Origin: Stentor coeruleus
Lineage: Eukaryota; Ciliophora; Heterotrichea; Heterotrichida; Stentoridae
NCBI GenBank assembly: GCA_001970955.1
Contig: MPUH01000529.1
Span: 1 to 47,725, forward strand
Reading direction: 5' to 3'
DNA length: 47,725 nucleotides
Below, piece after piece: positions 10,407-20,026 of this stretch (position 1 is its first letter; every line of letters starts with the position of its first letter). The notes beneath the pieces were generated by a model. It saw nothing but the letters and a program-made list of their open reading frames with translations, had not been told where the DNA came from and searched no databases. The position numbers and the translations under genes were made by a program.

Positions 10407-10565
10407 ATGGGAAAAGTTTTCTCAAGTGTATCTGCCACTTCAAGGTTTATATTTGGAATAGCTTTAGGATTATGCTTATCCTATAAAACTCACAACAACA
10501 TCTACCAAAAATACCAAAGCTATCACTTCCCAAAATTTCTCGAAATCACAATCCTAAAATCCTAA
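10407..10565 (+). CDS. Small single-TM hypothetical protein (52 aa)
   Basis: ORF starting MGKVFSS in the aaaATGG context, with a hydrophobic stretch SRFIFGIALGLCLSY followed by a polar, Tyr-rich tail. G2 and S6 fit an N-myristoylation motif. It ends in TAA. It diverges from the carrier gene by 47 bp. A second coding-like plus-strand stretch without a start follows at about 10580-10732 (SDDEKHRLQLQRSLKRL). The two are in different frames and no 15/16-nt intron joins them. A real gene is plausible but the surrounding low-G composition makes chance ORFs easy. Confidence 0.4.
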   Translation: MGKVFSSVSATSRFIFGIALGLCLSYKTHNNIYQKYQSYHFPKFLEITILKS

Positions 10566-10893
10566 TTCCCAAAAGTTAATATCGCTTGATTAATAATCAA
10601 CCCAACCCATCAGAAAAAATCAACAAAGCTAAAGTCTTAGAAAATTTCAACAAAATATCTGATGATGAAAAGCATAGACTACAACTACAAAGATCTCTCA
10701 AAAGGCTTACAAAAAAAGGTTTTAAGCCATAAGCCAAAAAGCATGAAAAACAACACATAACAAAAAAATCTAAAAAATAGCCAACCAAAAATATATCATA
10801 AGTAATTTCAGAATACAAAGAAGTTAAGCATTCATAAAATCTAAAAAACCTCATGATAAAGTTTAATCAAATATATTCATATAATAATTAAAA
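10566..10893. other. A/C-rich upstream region with an orphan coding-like stretch
   Basis: Strongly G-poor on the plus strand, like other upstream regions. An open plus frame without ATG at 10580-10732 has a protein-like charged sequence. A minus-strand ORF across the same bases reads as a Phe/Cys/Leu-rich shadow. Confidence 0.35.
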
Positions 10894-11622
10894 ATGGAAC
10901 CTAACAAAGCTCCAAGTATATCAAAAAAAATCCTTTGTATGAAATATCGTTACTGGCTTTATATGACCTTATTTTTCCAATATATTCTTATAGTATTTCT
11001 CTTTGGCTGTGTAGGTACAAGAAGATGGGTACGAAAAGGTAACAACAACACTGAATGGGAAGGAGGTCTTTTAAGTATAACAGGAAGTTCTTCTTATTGG
11101 AAAGATATGAGTTATAAAGATGCAAAAGATCATTTATGTGATAAGAAATCTGATAATTACAACAAAGATCTTTGCAATGTTTTCGATAAACTTTATAGCG
11201 CCGGAGCTGCATATTTATTTTTTGAAATTTTGGCTTTATTATTAATTTTTGTATGGATATTTCAAGTATCTTATGCTCTTATGGAGAAACAATTATTGTT
11301 TATGAGTTCAGAAACTGGGGCTAAAAGATGGTGGTTAGGTCTTTTATGGCCGGGGATTTCTTTATTATGCCATATTATTGGAATTGCTATATGGGCTGGG
11401 GTAACTAAATCAGAGTTTGAGGTTAATTGTTTAGCTATTAATTCTGGAAGATTGTGTTCAACTAATGGACCTTCGTTATCGATACTTACAATTTTCTTAT
11501 ATTTGATATTTGGATGTGTTTATGCTTTTATGATGTATTTTAGAGAAGGGATTTTTAAGAAAGCAAATGATGGGAATAAGGAAGAGCAGGATGTAGAAGA
11601 AGCACCTGCACAGAGAGTTTAA
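10894..11622 (+). CDS. Four-TM claudin/PMP22-like membrane protein
   Basis: A 242-aa tetraspan protein. TM1 is about 24-42, followed by a large extracellular loop with W, GGLL and cysteines (HLCDKKSDNYNKDLC). TM2 is about 104-128, TM3 about 148-170 and TM4 about 196-215. A second loop carries two Cys (VNCLAINSGRLC) and the tail is acidic (KEEQDVEEA). The topology and loop-1 character resemble the claudin/PMP22 superfamily; orthology is not claimed. Role likely membrane organisation or adhesion. Start context aaATGG. Confidence 0.7.
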   Translation: MEPNKAPSISKKILCMKYRYWLYMTLFFQYILIVFLFGCVGTRRWVRKGNNNTEWEGGLLSITGSSSYWKDMSYKDAKDHLCDKKSDNYNKDLCNVFDKLYSAGAAYLFFEILALLLIFVWIFQVSYALMEKQLLFMSSETGAKRWWLGLLWPGISLLCHIIGIAIWAGVTKSEFEVNCLAINSGRLCSTNGPSLSILTIFLYLIFGCVYAFMMYFREGIFKKANDGNKEEQDVEEAPAQRV

Positions 11623-12565
11623 GTTAGATATAATAATTGATTTTTTATAAGAGAAGGGTTATTGAGATTTAAAAGTTTGAAATTTTGATAGAAAATAAAA
11701 CTGGTGCTGGGTTTGTAGAGAGAAAATAAAGTTTTTTTATTAATAAGCATTTTTTATTTTGCGTTATAAGATATGTTATAGATGAATATGCTTAGAATTC
11801 AGTAGGATTTTGTGTTGGTTTTAGAAGGTTTAGAATTTTTTGTGTAGAGAACTGTTTTTTTAATTGGTTATGCTTGAAAAGGATGATATTGCTTTATGTT
11901 AGGCTGAAATTTAATTAGTTTTGTATTTGATAAAATGATGCAATTTGGTATGAGCCTGAGTTTTAAATGCAAAAACTAGAAATCATGTTAAAGTTTATAA
12001 TTTTAGATAATATGTGTTATTATTAATCTGGTATCTTATTTGACTTGGATGTCTATCGATAAAAAGCTTCAACCTCTAAGCCTGGGCTTATTCATATTGA
12101 GGTAATATTATTTGTGCCAAGTTAATCCTAATTGACTAACTAACAGTTTTAATTCCTTACAGAATTCTGCTAATCACCAGGTATCTTATCTACAACAGCA
12201 CATAAATAATTTCATCTCATCTAAACCCATATCATTGAATCAGCTTCTTTTATTAGTTCTTCTGTATCTTCATAACAATTTTGATTTGACGCAAACCTGA
12301 TTTTACACTTCACCTGTTAAAACAGTAAATATTATTCTAAAGTTATAAAATAAAGTATTTCTAAGTCCACCAACTCCTAAAAAGTCTGAATATTCTCAAA
12401 GCCTTAATCATAAAAAAATCATCTTCTCATTTATAACAAAAATATCTCAACCTTAATAAAATCTCATAAAAAAAATTTGTATTCAACTTTAATCTAACTA
12501 ATTCAAGTAACTCTATTTATAAATACCCTTTTAATCTAAAAAATTTTATAAATCACCAAAGTTTA
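11623..12565. other. Convergent intergenic region
   Basis: G/T-rich on the plus strand from 11640 to about 11950, then A/C-rich to 12560. Each half is thus G/T-rich in the sense of the gene that ends there. No coding sequence seen. Confidence 0.5.
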
Positions 12566-13072
12566 TTACACTAGTAAAAAGGGTTGTTTTGATGATACAA
12601 CAAATTTGCAAACTGGACACACAGGATTTATTTTCAACCATTTTTTACAACATTTTCTATGAAAACCATGCATGCATTTTAGTTCTGATATTAAATTGCC
12701 TACTAATATATCATCAAGGCAAATTGAGCATGTTTTTTCAGCGAAATTAATTTTCTCATGGACTAAATCTTCAAAGCTTTCAGCAGATGCAAGATAATAT
12801 TTGAAAAAGTCAGCTTTAATAGCTTTAGTAAAATACTTAATGTAATTTACATGAGAGTCTTTTAATATTAAAAGCACAATAAGTCTTATAAGGAATGATA
12901 ATAATAAAACAATTGCCCAGATTTCAAGTAAAAGGGTGGAATAATCTGGAAAGATAATAGTAAGGGTCATTAGAAATAAAGTAAACGAGAAATAAATTGC
13001 CTGTTTAGATGATACTCTTATATAGAGTCTTGTAAAAGTTTTTAGAGTGTTTGTACAATTTCTTGGGTCCAT
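12566..13072 (-). CDS. Membrane-bound RING-H2 finger protein (E3 ubiquitin ligase)
   Basis: About 168 aa from the ATGG start at 13072; an in-frame ATG at 13087 would add five residues. Two TM helices at about 23-43 and 50-71. The C-terminal RING-H2 has CSICLDD, then CMHGFHRKCCKKWL, then CPVCK, giving C3-H2-C3 ligands in canonical spacing. It would hold an E2 enzyme at a membrane and ubiquitinate neighbours. Substrate unknown. Domain identity is clear from zinc ligands. Confidence 0.85.
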   Translation of the reverse strand: MDPRNCTNTLKTFTRLYIRVSSKQAIYFSFTLFLMTLTIIFPDYSTLLLEIWAIVLLLSFLIRLIVLLILKDSHVNYIKYFTKAIKADFFKYYLASAESFEDLVHEKINFAEKTCSICLDDILVGNLISELKCMHGFHRKCCKKWLKINPVCPVCKFVVSSKQPFLLV

Positions 13073-13427
13073 TTTTATAATTATCATTCTAGAACATAAT
13101 TCATGTTTTTAGTTGTTAAAAACATAGGATAATGGAGGGAATAATAAAAAAAATTAAGTTTTCAATTACAAAATGAGGAGTTGAGGATAATTTTATTTAG
13201 GTTTTTATTTTAAATGACTAAAATTTATGATACAATTTTTAGAAGTGGTAGATAACTTTAAAAGGTAAGGTTTATTTTATAAGAACTGAAACTCTTGCAA
13301 GATTATCATTTTTTTATATTTTGGTATTCTAAAAAATCTTGGAAAGCTAATAACTTTTTTATTATATTTGCAATCATAAACTGAATTCTATTAAAATATT
13401 AAGTTTAAACTAAGATAGTAATATCTT
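13073..13427. other. Intergenic
   Basis: G/T-rich on the plus strand near 13100-13290, matching the upstream side of the minus RING gene. No coding sequence seen. Confidence 0.4.
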
Positions 13428-14609
13428 CTAGTTACTTATAAAAGAACTCCACTCTTTTGAATTATTTACAATAAAAGTAAGTTTGTGAATACCTTGGCCA
13501 ATTTCTTTAATGTTAAGTGTGTCATTATCAAGAAATTTATTAAGTATACCAAGATATAAAGGTAAATCAGGAGCACTACTTTTTCCAACAACAAGCAAAA
13601 AAGCTTGTATTATATCTTCTTCTGTAGCAATTTCTTGAGGATTACTTTCATCATACAAACATATGCTTATATTATTCATAAGCATTGCTACTGAATCATG
13701 TATTTCCCCTATCGACTTACATGATACTATTTCTACAAGGTTTATAATAGCTTTCAAATAATTCTCATTTCTATCTTTTGCCAGTTTATTTAATATCATA
13801 CAGTTAATTTTCATATCATTAAAACTTTGCAACCCTTGCAAATACGAATTCTGTAAATCTTCTAAGCTTTCTTTTCTTATAAGAACTAATAAAACAAGTA
13901 GTTCATTACTAATAACAGCATTTCTGACAATATCTTGCATATCTTTTATGTTATTTGGCAAATCAAGAAAGAATTTTGGGATGATTTTCAATAATATTAT
14001 TATAAACTTCAATATTGACTCATCAGTTTTCTCGATAAGTTTTGGTATGTTTTCATAGAATATTTTCTTTAGGTGAAGTCTATTGTTTTGTTTGTAACAA
14101 TAATAATTAACAAAACTTTGGCGGAAAATTTTTATGAGTCGAAAAAGTGTGCAGTCTTTTTTTTCTGTAAGAAAAGTGTTTAAAGCTTTTTTATGAGGGT
14201 CTTTTTCGACTTCGTAAGAAAAGGTTTGAAGGTTTGAGATGCTTTTAGGCCATAAACAAGCTCGGGATTGGTCTATTATTGGCACTTTTTTGATTGAATT
14301 GATTTTATTCCATACAAAAGCTACTTTTGAACTTGTGTCGTGATAGCTCTCCCAATAGTTTATAACTTTCATTATTGGCTCACTCCAATTTTCTTCTTCA
14401 AATATTTTCATTTCTTCTCTAAATATCGCCACCCATTCAGAAGAATTCTCTAGAAACCCATCAACTCTTGTAAAATGTTTAAGCATTTCTTTTTTTCTCT
14501 CTTTAAAGTATTTTTTTTCAGTTTTTACGCTGAGCCTTCTACATGGTTTCTGNTTAAAGTATTTTTTTTCAGTTTTTACGCTGAGCCTTCTACATGGTTT
14601 CTGTCCCAT
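13428..14609 (-). CDS. Helical protein, possibly VPS9-like; 5' end duplicated by scaffold join
   Basis: The start at 14609 (MGQKPCRR) is followed by an exact 50-bp duplication around an N at 14553. The duplication plus N keeps frame but adds 17 artefactual residues, so the natural protein is about 376 aa. It is all-helical with no TM segment. The C-terminal part (TEEDIIQAFLLVVGKSSAPD, then LYLGILNKFL and KEIGQGIHKLTFIVN) has the layout of the last helices of a VPS9 Rab5-GEF domain, but the catalytic Asp/Pro region is not convincingly recognised. Treat as unknown with a weak VPS9 hint. Gly2 and Cys6 could allow N-terminal acylation. Confidence 0.7.
   Translation of the reverse strand: MGQKPCRRLSVKTEKKYFXQKPCRRLSVKTEKKYFKERKKEMLKHFTRVDGFLENSSEWVAIFREEMKIFEEENWSEPIMKVINYWESYHDTSSKVAFVWNKINSIKKVPIIDQSRACLWPKSISNLQTFSYEVEKDPHKKALNTFLTEKKDCTLFRLIKIFRQSFVNYYCYKQNNRLHLKKIFYENIPKLIEKTDESILKFIIILLKIIPKFFLDLPNNIKDMQDIVRNAVISNELLVLLVLIRKESLEDLQNSYLQGLQSFNDMKINCMILNKLAKDRNENYLKAIINLVEIVSCKSIGEIHDSVAMLMNNISICLYDESNPQEIATEEDIIQAFLLVVGKSSAPDLPLYLGILNKFLDNDTLNIKEIGQGIHKLTFIVNNSKEWSSFISN
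14503..14603. repeat. Scaffold-join artefact: 50-bp duplication around N14553
   Basis: 14503-14552 and 14554-14603 are identical, separated by a single n. This is the signature of two overlapping contigs joined without merging. Confidence 0.93.
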
Positions 14610-14700
14610 TTTTTCACCGGTTTATTTACTATGTAAGGTTATTTTTTTACCCACAATTTTGTTTGAGATTTTTGATATAAATTTGTTGAGTATAAATTTT

Positions 14701-14838
14701 ATGCTGATAAAAATTATCCTTGGATTCATTTTGATATCATGCCATATAGCACAAAAGCAAAAAACACTACTTGCCATTCAAAAAACTACTGTATATTCAT
14801 TAGAAAAAACAACCAAAAAGTCAAAACCTCAACCATAA
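14701..14838 (+). CDS. Candidate small secreted peptide (45 aa)
   Basis: ORF starting MLIKIILGFILISCHIAQ, a convincing signal peptide, followed by a short basic, Lys/Thr/Gln-rich mature part ending in TAA. It lies 91 bp divergent from the preceding minus gene. The start lacks the usual ATGG. The sequence downstream is A/C-rich, in which open frames arise easily. No family recognised. Confidence 0.35.
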   Translation: MLIKIILGFILISCHIAQKQKTLLAIQKTTVYSLEKTTKKSKPQP

Positions 14839-15186
14839 AATCTTCTTTATCATTAAAACTTCTTCCTAAACTAATTATTTAACCATTATTAATCTGATTT
14901 TTATCAGAATTTAAAATCTACACAAACCTATTCACAATTTTTACCAAAAATTAATTATCACACAATTCCAACATATATTTATAATAAGATCATAACATAT
15001 TTTACAATTTTTATCACAATCAACTGCTGTAGCCATAATCACTATCCTACCAATCTATAATCACATAGTTCAAATGCTTAAAAACCTTTATCCCAGCATT
15101 TACACAATACAACTATCGTTAAAAATCCTAAAAAATTATCATCAACAATATCCAAACATGAGTTTATTAAATAAAATTACATAATT
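14839..15186. other. Intergenic, A/C-rich
   Basis: A/C-rich on plus, i.e. G/T-rich downstream of the minus VWA receptor gene. No coding sequence seen. Confidence 0.4.
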
Positions 15187-17988
15187 CTAATCTAAAGAAT
15201 CAACTCTTGGGTTTTTAGATGATATTAAAAGTGAAAAAGTTTGAAACGACTGCTCTAATCCCGAAATATGAGAAATACTAATAAATAACCCTTTAGAAGT
15301 TGTTTCACATAAAGCAATTAAAAGTTCTTGATAAGATTTAGGTAGCCCAATACCTATTATAACAAGATTTACTGAAGATTTAGCAAGTTTACGTTTGATT
15401 TGCCCATAACTATGAGTACTAACATTATCTTCCCCATCAATAACCGCAAGAATCCACCTACCCCTATTTTCTTTTTTTACTTCTTGTACATCAAAAGGAA
15501 CACAACGATCTTCTGAAACATGATACGCTAAAAATTCTTGTAAAGCAATATAAATAGCATCATAAAAAGCTGTACCACCAACAGGAAGTTCATATTTTTT
15601 AACTTCAGATTGAAGGTATTCTGATTCTTGTCCACGTGGGGTTAGATTAAAAATTATTTTGCTTACTTGATTGAAAACTATATACGCTAATCGATCTTCA
15701 GGTTTTATATAATTTTCTATAGTATTATTGACTAGAGATATAGTTTTTTGGATACGAGTACCATTCATACTTTTACTATAATCAACAAGAAAAACAACAT
15801 CTTTAGCTTGATCATTATAATCTTGTAAAAGTAAATCTAAAGTTTCAGTACTTACAGAAAATTTTGTATATATAACCCTAAGTTCTTCTAAACATTTTTT
15901 ACGTGTTTCAGTATCGTAAATATCAGTATCAGTAAGAGCTGATATAAAATACGAACATGCTTCACGTAAAATACCTTTTTTCATTAAAGCTAACCCTCTG
16001 CAATATGTGACTTTACCTAAAAGTATATCTTTTGGAACCTTTAAATGAACTGCTTTAACTAAAATATTTTCTGCTTCTTCAAGATACCCTTCAGTAACCC
16101 CTTTTGTTTTTATCATATTTTCTGCTATAATCAATAAACATTCTATAGTTTGTGTATGATCTCTTATTTGCTTATACTGATCAACAACTTCTAACATTAA
16201 TTCAGTCGCTTTTTTATCATTTTTCTTCCATGCTAAAAAAGTTGTCGCTAACATGAACTTCCTTTTCGTTACAAGCTCAGGACGATTTTTTAAACTTTCT
16301 GCTGCCCTTAAGGCTTTTTCAAAACATTCAGCAGCTTCTTGATACCTTAAATTCCTATAATGAATAATCCCTAGATTGTTATAACATATACCAGCACCTT
16401 CCATATTACGATATTCTAAAAACAAAGTTAAAGCTTGAGCATAGTTCATAACCGCTTCAGAATCTTCGGAAAAATAATGGCTTTTACCGAATCTGAGGAC
16501 AATTTTAAGTTTTGTAAACACAGTATATAAATGTGTGAGTTCTTTTGAACAATCTTGATAATGTTCTTCAATATTTATATCAACATCTCCATCATTAAGT
16601 CTGTTAAGAATTTGAACAAGATTATCGATAGGTTTTATAATTTGTTGAGTAACATAACTTGTTAAAAGCCAGCAGATTACAAGAATAATAGCAATTAAAA
16701 GAAATAAAGCAACACCTTCTATATATAAAAGTTGATTCAAACTATCTTTAAGTTTATCAAAAGGGTCAGTCATTGTGCTTTCTTCTAATCGTAATCCAAT
16801 CGTCGCTACAATTTTAGGATCTTTGTTTAAACTTAGAAATGTAAACACAGGTGATATAGCAATTATAATATTTTTCCCATTTATTGAATATTTGCCAATT
16901 GAAGTTTGATTTTCTGAGAACTTAGGCAAGATATCTTTATCAAACTGAGCCTTTTCGCTACTATCCGCATTACTCATTTCTACACTTGTAATACTCCCTA
17001 AACATTTATTTGATGGGTCATCCGAACTACAAATCCCATCAAAATTTGGATGAACAAAAGTTTTTCCACCAGGACTAACAGCAAAAGCATAAGTTGTTTT
17101 CCCTGAATCAATCACATCAATATATGATGATAATTCTGACATCCCATAATCAATACACGAAGCAAAACGAATAGCTTTTTCTTGCCAAGTCCCAACACAA
17201 AATGTTTGCCCTACATTTATATTATCAGCAAAAACATAAGGTTCAGTAATTGTTATAGTATCATATTCAGTGTTATTTGCTGTTTGTTGAAACCAAGGTC
17301 TACATCTTGGATCATAAACTGGTTTAGCTCTATTAACTTCATATGTACAATTTGTAGTATCAGTATAATCTTCATAATAAACTTGATATTCAGTAGGGTT
17401 CGCATATACAAGTCCATCATAATTAAACCCAGTAAGGGATCTTTGAAAAAAAGACACATTTGAATTAGGATTTCCTACTTTTAATATGGGTTGAATAAAA
17501 AAGTCAAAAACCGAACAATCAATAAGCTCTTGAGTTGTAACCGGGTCTTTAATTTCGTTTATATAATATGTTTCTTGAAGATACCACATTGAAGTGTCGA
17601 AGCTTCTATTTGTTGTAGTCTCAAAACCATAAGGTAGAGGAACATTATGGATTTGGAATTCATAAGCGTTTATAAAGTTTGATAAAGGGCTCCATGAAGG
17701 TTTTATGGCAATTTTACCATTATAATAATCATCATAGAGTTCTAATGATAATAAGAGGAAATTTGTTGGATAATTCATTGCTGATGCTGCTGAATTGGAT
17801 AGATAAGTACATAAGGTTTTTAATGTTACTTTACGATCATCGATCATATCGGTGGTAATTGAATCAATCCAAGTTGGGAAACTGAGATAAAAGGGAATGT
17901 ATGCCATAAGAAGGGTTATTGTCATCCCTATGACCATAGGTAATAAGACTCTGCATACAAGTTTCCGCTGTAGTTTTGTTTCTCCCAT
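15187..17988 (-). CDS. Cache-domain transmembrane receptor with TPR and VWA output domains
   Basis: A 933-aa protein. TM1 is about 12-36; a large extracellular double-Cache region spans about 37-415, with YDPRCRPWF (225-233) and TITEPYVF (246-253), the typical Cache motifs. TM2 is about 422-446. A HAMP-like segment follows (IIKPIDNLVQILNRLNDGDV, 450-469). TPR helices span about 512-700 (YNNLGIIHYRNLRYQEAAEC). A VWA domain spans 729-915 with an intact MIDAS: D736-x-S738-x-S740, T806 and D850. No kinase, cyclase or chemotaxis module follows, so binding of an extracellular small molecule must be read out by TPR/VWA protein contacts. Start context ATGG. Confidence 0.88.
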   Translation of the reverse strand: MGETKLQRKLVCRVLLPMVIGMTITLLMAYIPFYLSFPTWIDSITTDMIDDRKVTLKTLCTYLSNSAASAMNYPTNFLLLSLELYDDYYNGKIAIKPSWSPLSNFINAYEFQIHNVPLPYGFETTTNRSFDTSMWYLQETYYINEIKDPVTTQELIDCSVFDFFIQPILKVGNPNSNVSFFQRSLTGFNYDGLVYANPTEYQVYYEDYTDTTNCTYEVNRAKPVYDPRCRPWFQQTANNTEYDTITITEPYVFADNINVGQTFCVGTWQEKAIRFASCIDYGMSELSSYIDVIDSGKTTYAFAVSPGGKTFVHPNFDGICSSDDPSNKCLGSITSVEMSNADSSEKAQFDKDILPKFSENQTSIGKYSINGKNIIIAISPVFTFLSLNKDPKIVATIGLRLEESTMTDPFDKLKDSLNQLLYIEGVALFLLIAIILVICWLLTSYVTQQIIKPIDNLVQILNRLNDGDVDINIEEHYQDCSKELTHLYTVFTKLKIVLRFGKSHYFSEDSEAVMNYAQALTLFLEYRNMEGAGICYNNLGIIHYRNLRYQEAAECFEKALRAAESLKNRPELVTKRKFMLATTFLAWKKNDKKATELMLEVVDQYKQIRDHTQTIECLLIIAENMIKTKGVTEGYLEEAENILVKAVHLKVPKDILLGKVTYCRGLALMKKGILREACSYFISALTDTDIYDTETRKKCLEELRVIYTKFSVSTETLDLLLQDYNDQAKDVVFLVDYSKSMNGTRIQKTISLVNNTIENYIKPEDRLAYIVFNQVSKIIFNLTPRGQESEYLQSEVKKYELPVGGTAFYDAIYIALQEFLAYHVSEDRCVPFDVQEVKKENRGRWILAVIDGEDNVSTHSYGQIKRKLAKSSVNLVIIGIGLPKSYQELLIALCETTSKGLFISISHISGLEQSFQTFSLLISSKNPRVDSLD

Positions 17989-19059
17989 TATAAAATATTA
18001 TTAGTATTGATTATAAGGTATTTTTTAGGTTAAGATAACAGGTTTAGGAAAATTTTAAGGATTTATTATAGATTTTAGATCTCTTGGAGGAGATTTGAGT
18101 TTTTTCTTTGGGAAATGTGTAGTTTGAAAGGATTTTGTTTGAGGATTTTTGGAAGATTTTTTGGGTTTTTGTATATGGCCGTGCTGTTAGGTTTTTTATT
18201 TCTATGAAGTGCTTTTTGGGATTGCTTTTTTGTTGCATTTCTGTAACTTTGATGATATTTTTACATGCATTTTTTATGTCGTTTAAGATTTGTGATTTAT
18301 TTTTTACTTATTATCTGATTTTTTTTTTGATGTTTTTACTATGATTTATTTATTTTACCTAGTCTTTTACTTTTTCAGTAGTTTGCTCTATTATGCTTTT
18401 TCAGCCTTTAGGTACTTTTATCAAGTTCAATTTTTTTCTAAATAATGTTAGGTATTTTTTATAAGCTGCTCTTTATCTCCAATTTTTTTACTGATTTTTT
18501 GATTTGCTTTCTTTCATTGATAGGGCATTTTTTTTTTCAAAGTCTTATAATATGCTCTTCCATTTCTTTTCATTAGTTACTTTTTATAGATTTAGATTTG
18601 TATTTATCTGCTAATCTTAACTATTAATTTTTTTTAGTTTTTGAGGAAATCCTAGTTCTATAAGAGATTTCCTGTAAAGTAAAATTTTTGAAAACTTTTA
18701 AAAATCCTAGAGCTTCATATAATTTTTTATAATTAAATGCCTCGATTTGATTTCCACGTCTAAATATTCAGATATTTTGAAGGCTGAATTTTCTTACATA
18801 TAAAAAATAGCATAAACCTATAAGTGATTACTAAATATAGCATATCTCTAAATAAAAAAGCAAAATTCAAAATCAAACCAAATCTTTACTAAAACTCATA
18901 ATCTTTTTAAAAAACTATTTAAATTATATTTCCCATCAAAATAACACCTAAACTTCCTTCCAATATTAAAAGCCCTTCACCTTCCTCCATCTTTCTATCA
19001 CCCTCCACACTACACAATTTTTCCAATCACCTTCTAATCATAATAAAATTTACTACCTG
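17989..19059. other. Intergenic with a possible coding remnant (minus)
   Basis: G/T-rich on plus at 17990-18350 (upstream of the minus receptor gene) and A/C-rich at 18840-19059 (downstream of the minus SAS6-like gene). On the minus strand at 18563-18375 a coding-like stretch opens in an ATGG context but is broken by TGA, TAA and one frame change in an A run. Confidence 0.35.
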
Positions 19060-19737
19060 TTACTTATTAGTAGACTTTTTAGGATTCCTCTGTAGCTGTA
19101 AAAGTAATGAAGGGTTCTTAACTTTAACAAGGGCCGAAATATCTTGCAGTCTAGCTTGCAATATAGCTAACTTGCTTTTAACTGAGTTATATCTAAAAGT
19201 AATCTGCTGTCTAACTAGTTCTTCAGATGTAGCAACAAAATCTAAAGATAAAAGTTCAATAAACTTATACTCAATATTCTGAATAAAATCCAATCTAGCT
19301 CTTCCATCTCTATGCATAATAAAAACAGCAAGAAAAGAATGAGGTTCTTTAATACAAGCATTAAGCATTCTGACAAGTATTGTTGGAAGCTCAGAAAATT
19401 CAATCATAAGTTTTTGAGACTCTTGCATTCTTCTAAACCCAGCTTCATCTAAACTATGGACATAATGAAAGAATAAATCATTTTCGCTAGTCAATTCAAC
19501 TTTTATATGTCTAGGGTTTGAATCTTCACCAAGAACAAGAACTTTGGTTTTTATTGCTTCTAAAGTCCCAACTTCTTGAGGACCACTTCCTGTATCTTGG
19601 ATTCTTAGCTCAAATGGCACTTCTCGATCATAAGATACATGATGCCCTTCGCCTAGGCTTGGGTCCATTTCTTCGATAGCTGAGAAATCAAAGGAATTTA
19701 AGAGGCTGTCGACTCGGTCTTGTCTTTCGTCTTGCAT
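19060..19737 (-). CDS. SAS6L: SAS6-like (SAS6L) protein, short form without long coiled coil
   Basis: A 225-aa protein matching the SAS-6 N-terminal head domain at about 37-175: VPFELRI, HIKVELTSENDLFFHYVHSL, then FRRMQESQKLMIEFSELP and LDFIQNIEYKFIELLSLDF, in the family's order of strands and helices. A helix follows (about 172-205). The long coiled-coil rod of canonical SAS-6 is absent. This matches SAS6-like proteins known from ciliates, kinetoplastids and apicomplexans, placed near the basal-body plate or apical structures. Full-length SAS-6 builds the cartwheel; the short form is expected to oligomerise by head contacts. SAS6L rather than a truncated SAS-6 is inferred from a clean stop and no downstream coding continuation. 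Confidence 0.8.
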   Translation of the reverse strand: MQDERQDRVDSLLNSFDFSAIEEMDPSLGEGHHVSYDREVPFELRIQDTGSGPQEVGTLEAIKTKVLVLGEDSNPRHIKVELTSENDLFFHYVHSLDEAGFRRMQESQKLMIEFSELPTILVRMLNACIKEPHSFLAVFIMHRDGRARLDFIQNIEYKFIELLSLDFVATSEELVRQQITFRYNSVKSKLAILQARLQDISALVKVKNPSLLLQLQRNPKKSTNK

Positions 19738-20026
19738 ATTAGATTATATTATGACCATATATTGTTTATATTTAAACTCAAATGTAATGATAAGATTTTT
19801 TTGTGGGGATTTTTAAGGGTGTGAAGAAGGTTTTTGTGTTTATTTATTGTTTTGAAATGATTTAAAGGATTTTATGAAGTTTTTAGAGGATGAGTTTAGT
19901 GAGATAAGAATTATTATGGAGGAAATAAGGGAAAATTATGTTTTGGGATAGTTTAGAGTGGATTGTTGTGATAAAGTTTGATGGGAAAATATTTTTTTTG
20001 ACTATTTTGTATTTTTTGTTGAATGA

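Noticed and set aside
10597..10854. 85-codon minus-strand ORF rich in Phe, Cys and Leu
   Set aside because: It mirrors an A/C-rich, G-poor plus-strand stretch, which gives Phe/Leu/Cys/Ser-rich shadows. The plus strand reads more like protein.
18135..18344. 69-codon plus-strand ORF, almost all hydrophobic
   Set aside because: It lies in the T/G-rich upstream region of the minus receptor gene; T-rich DNA yields Phe/Leu/Met runs by chance.
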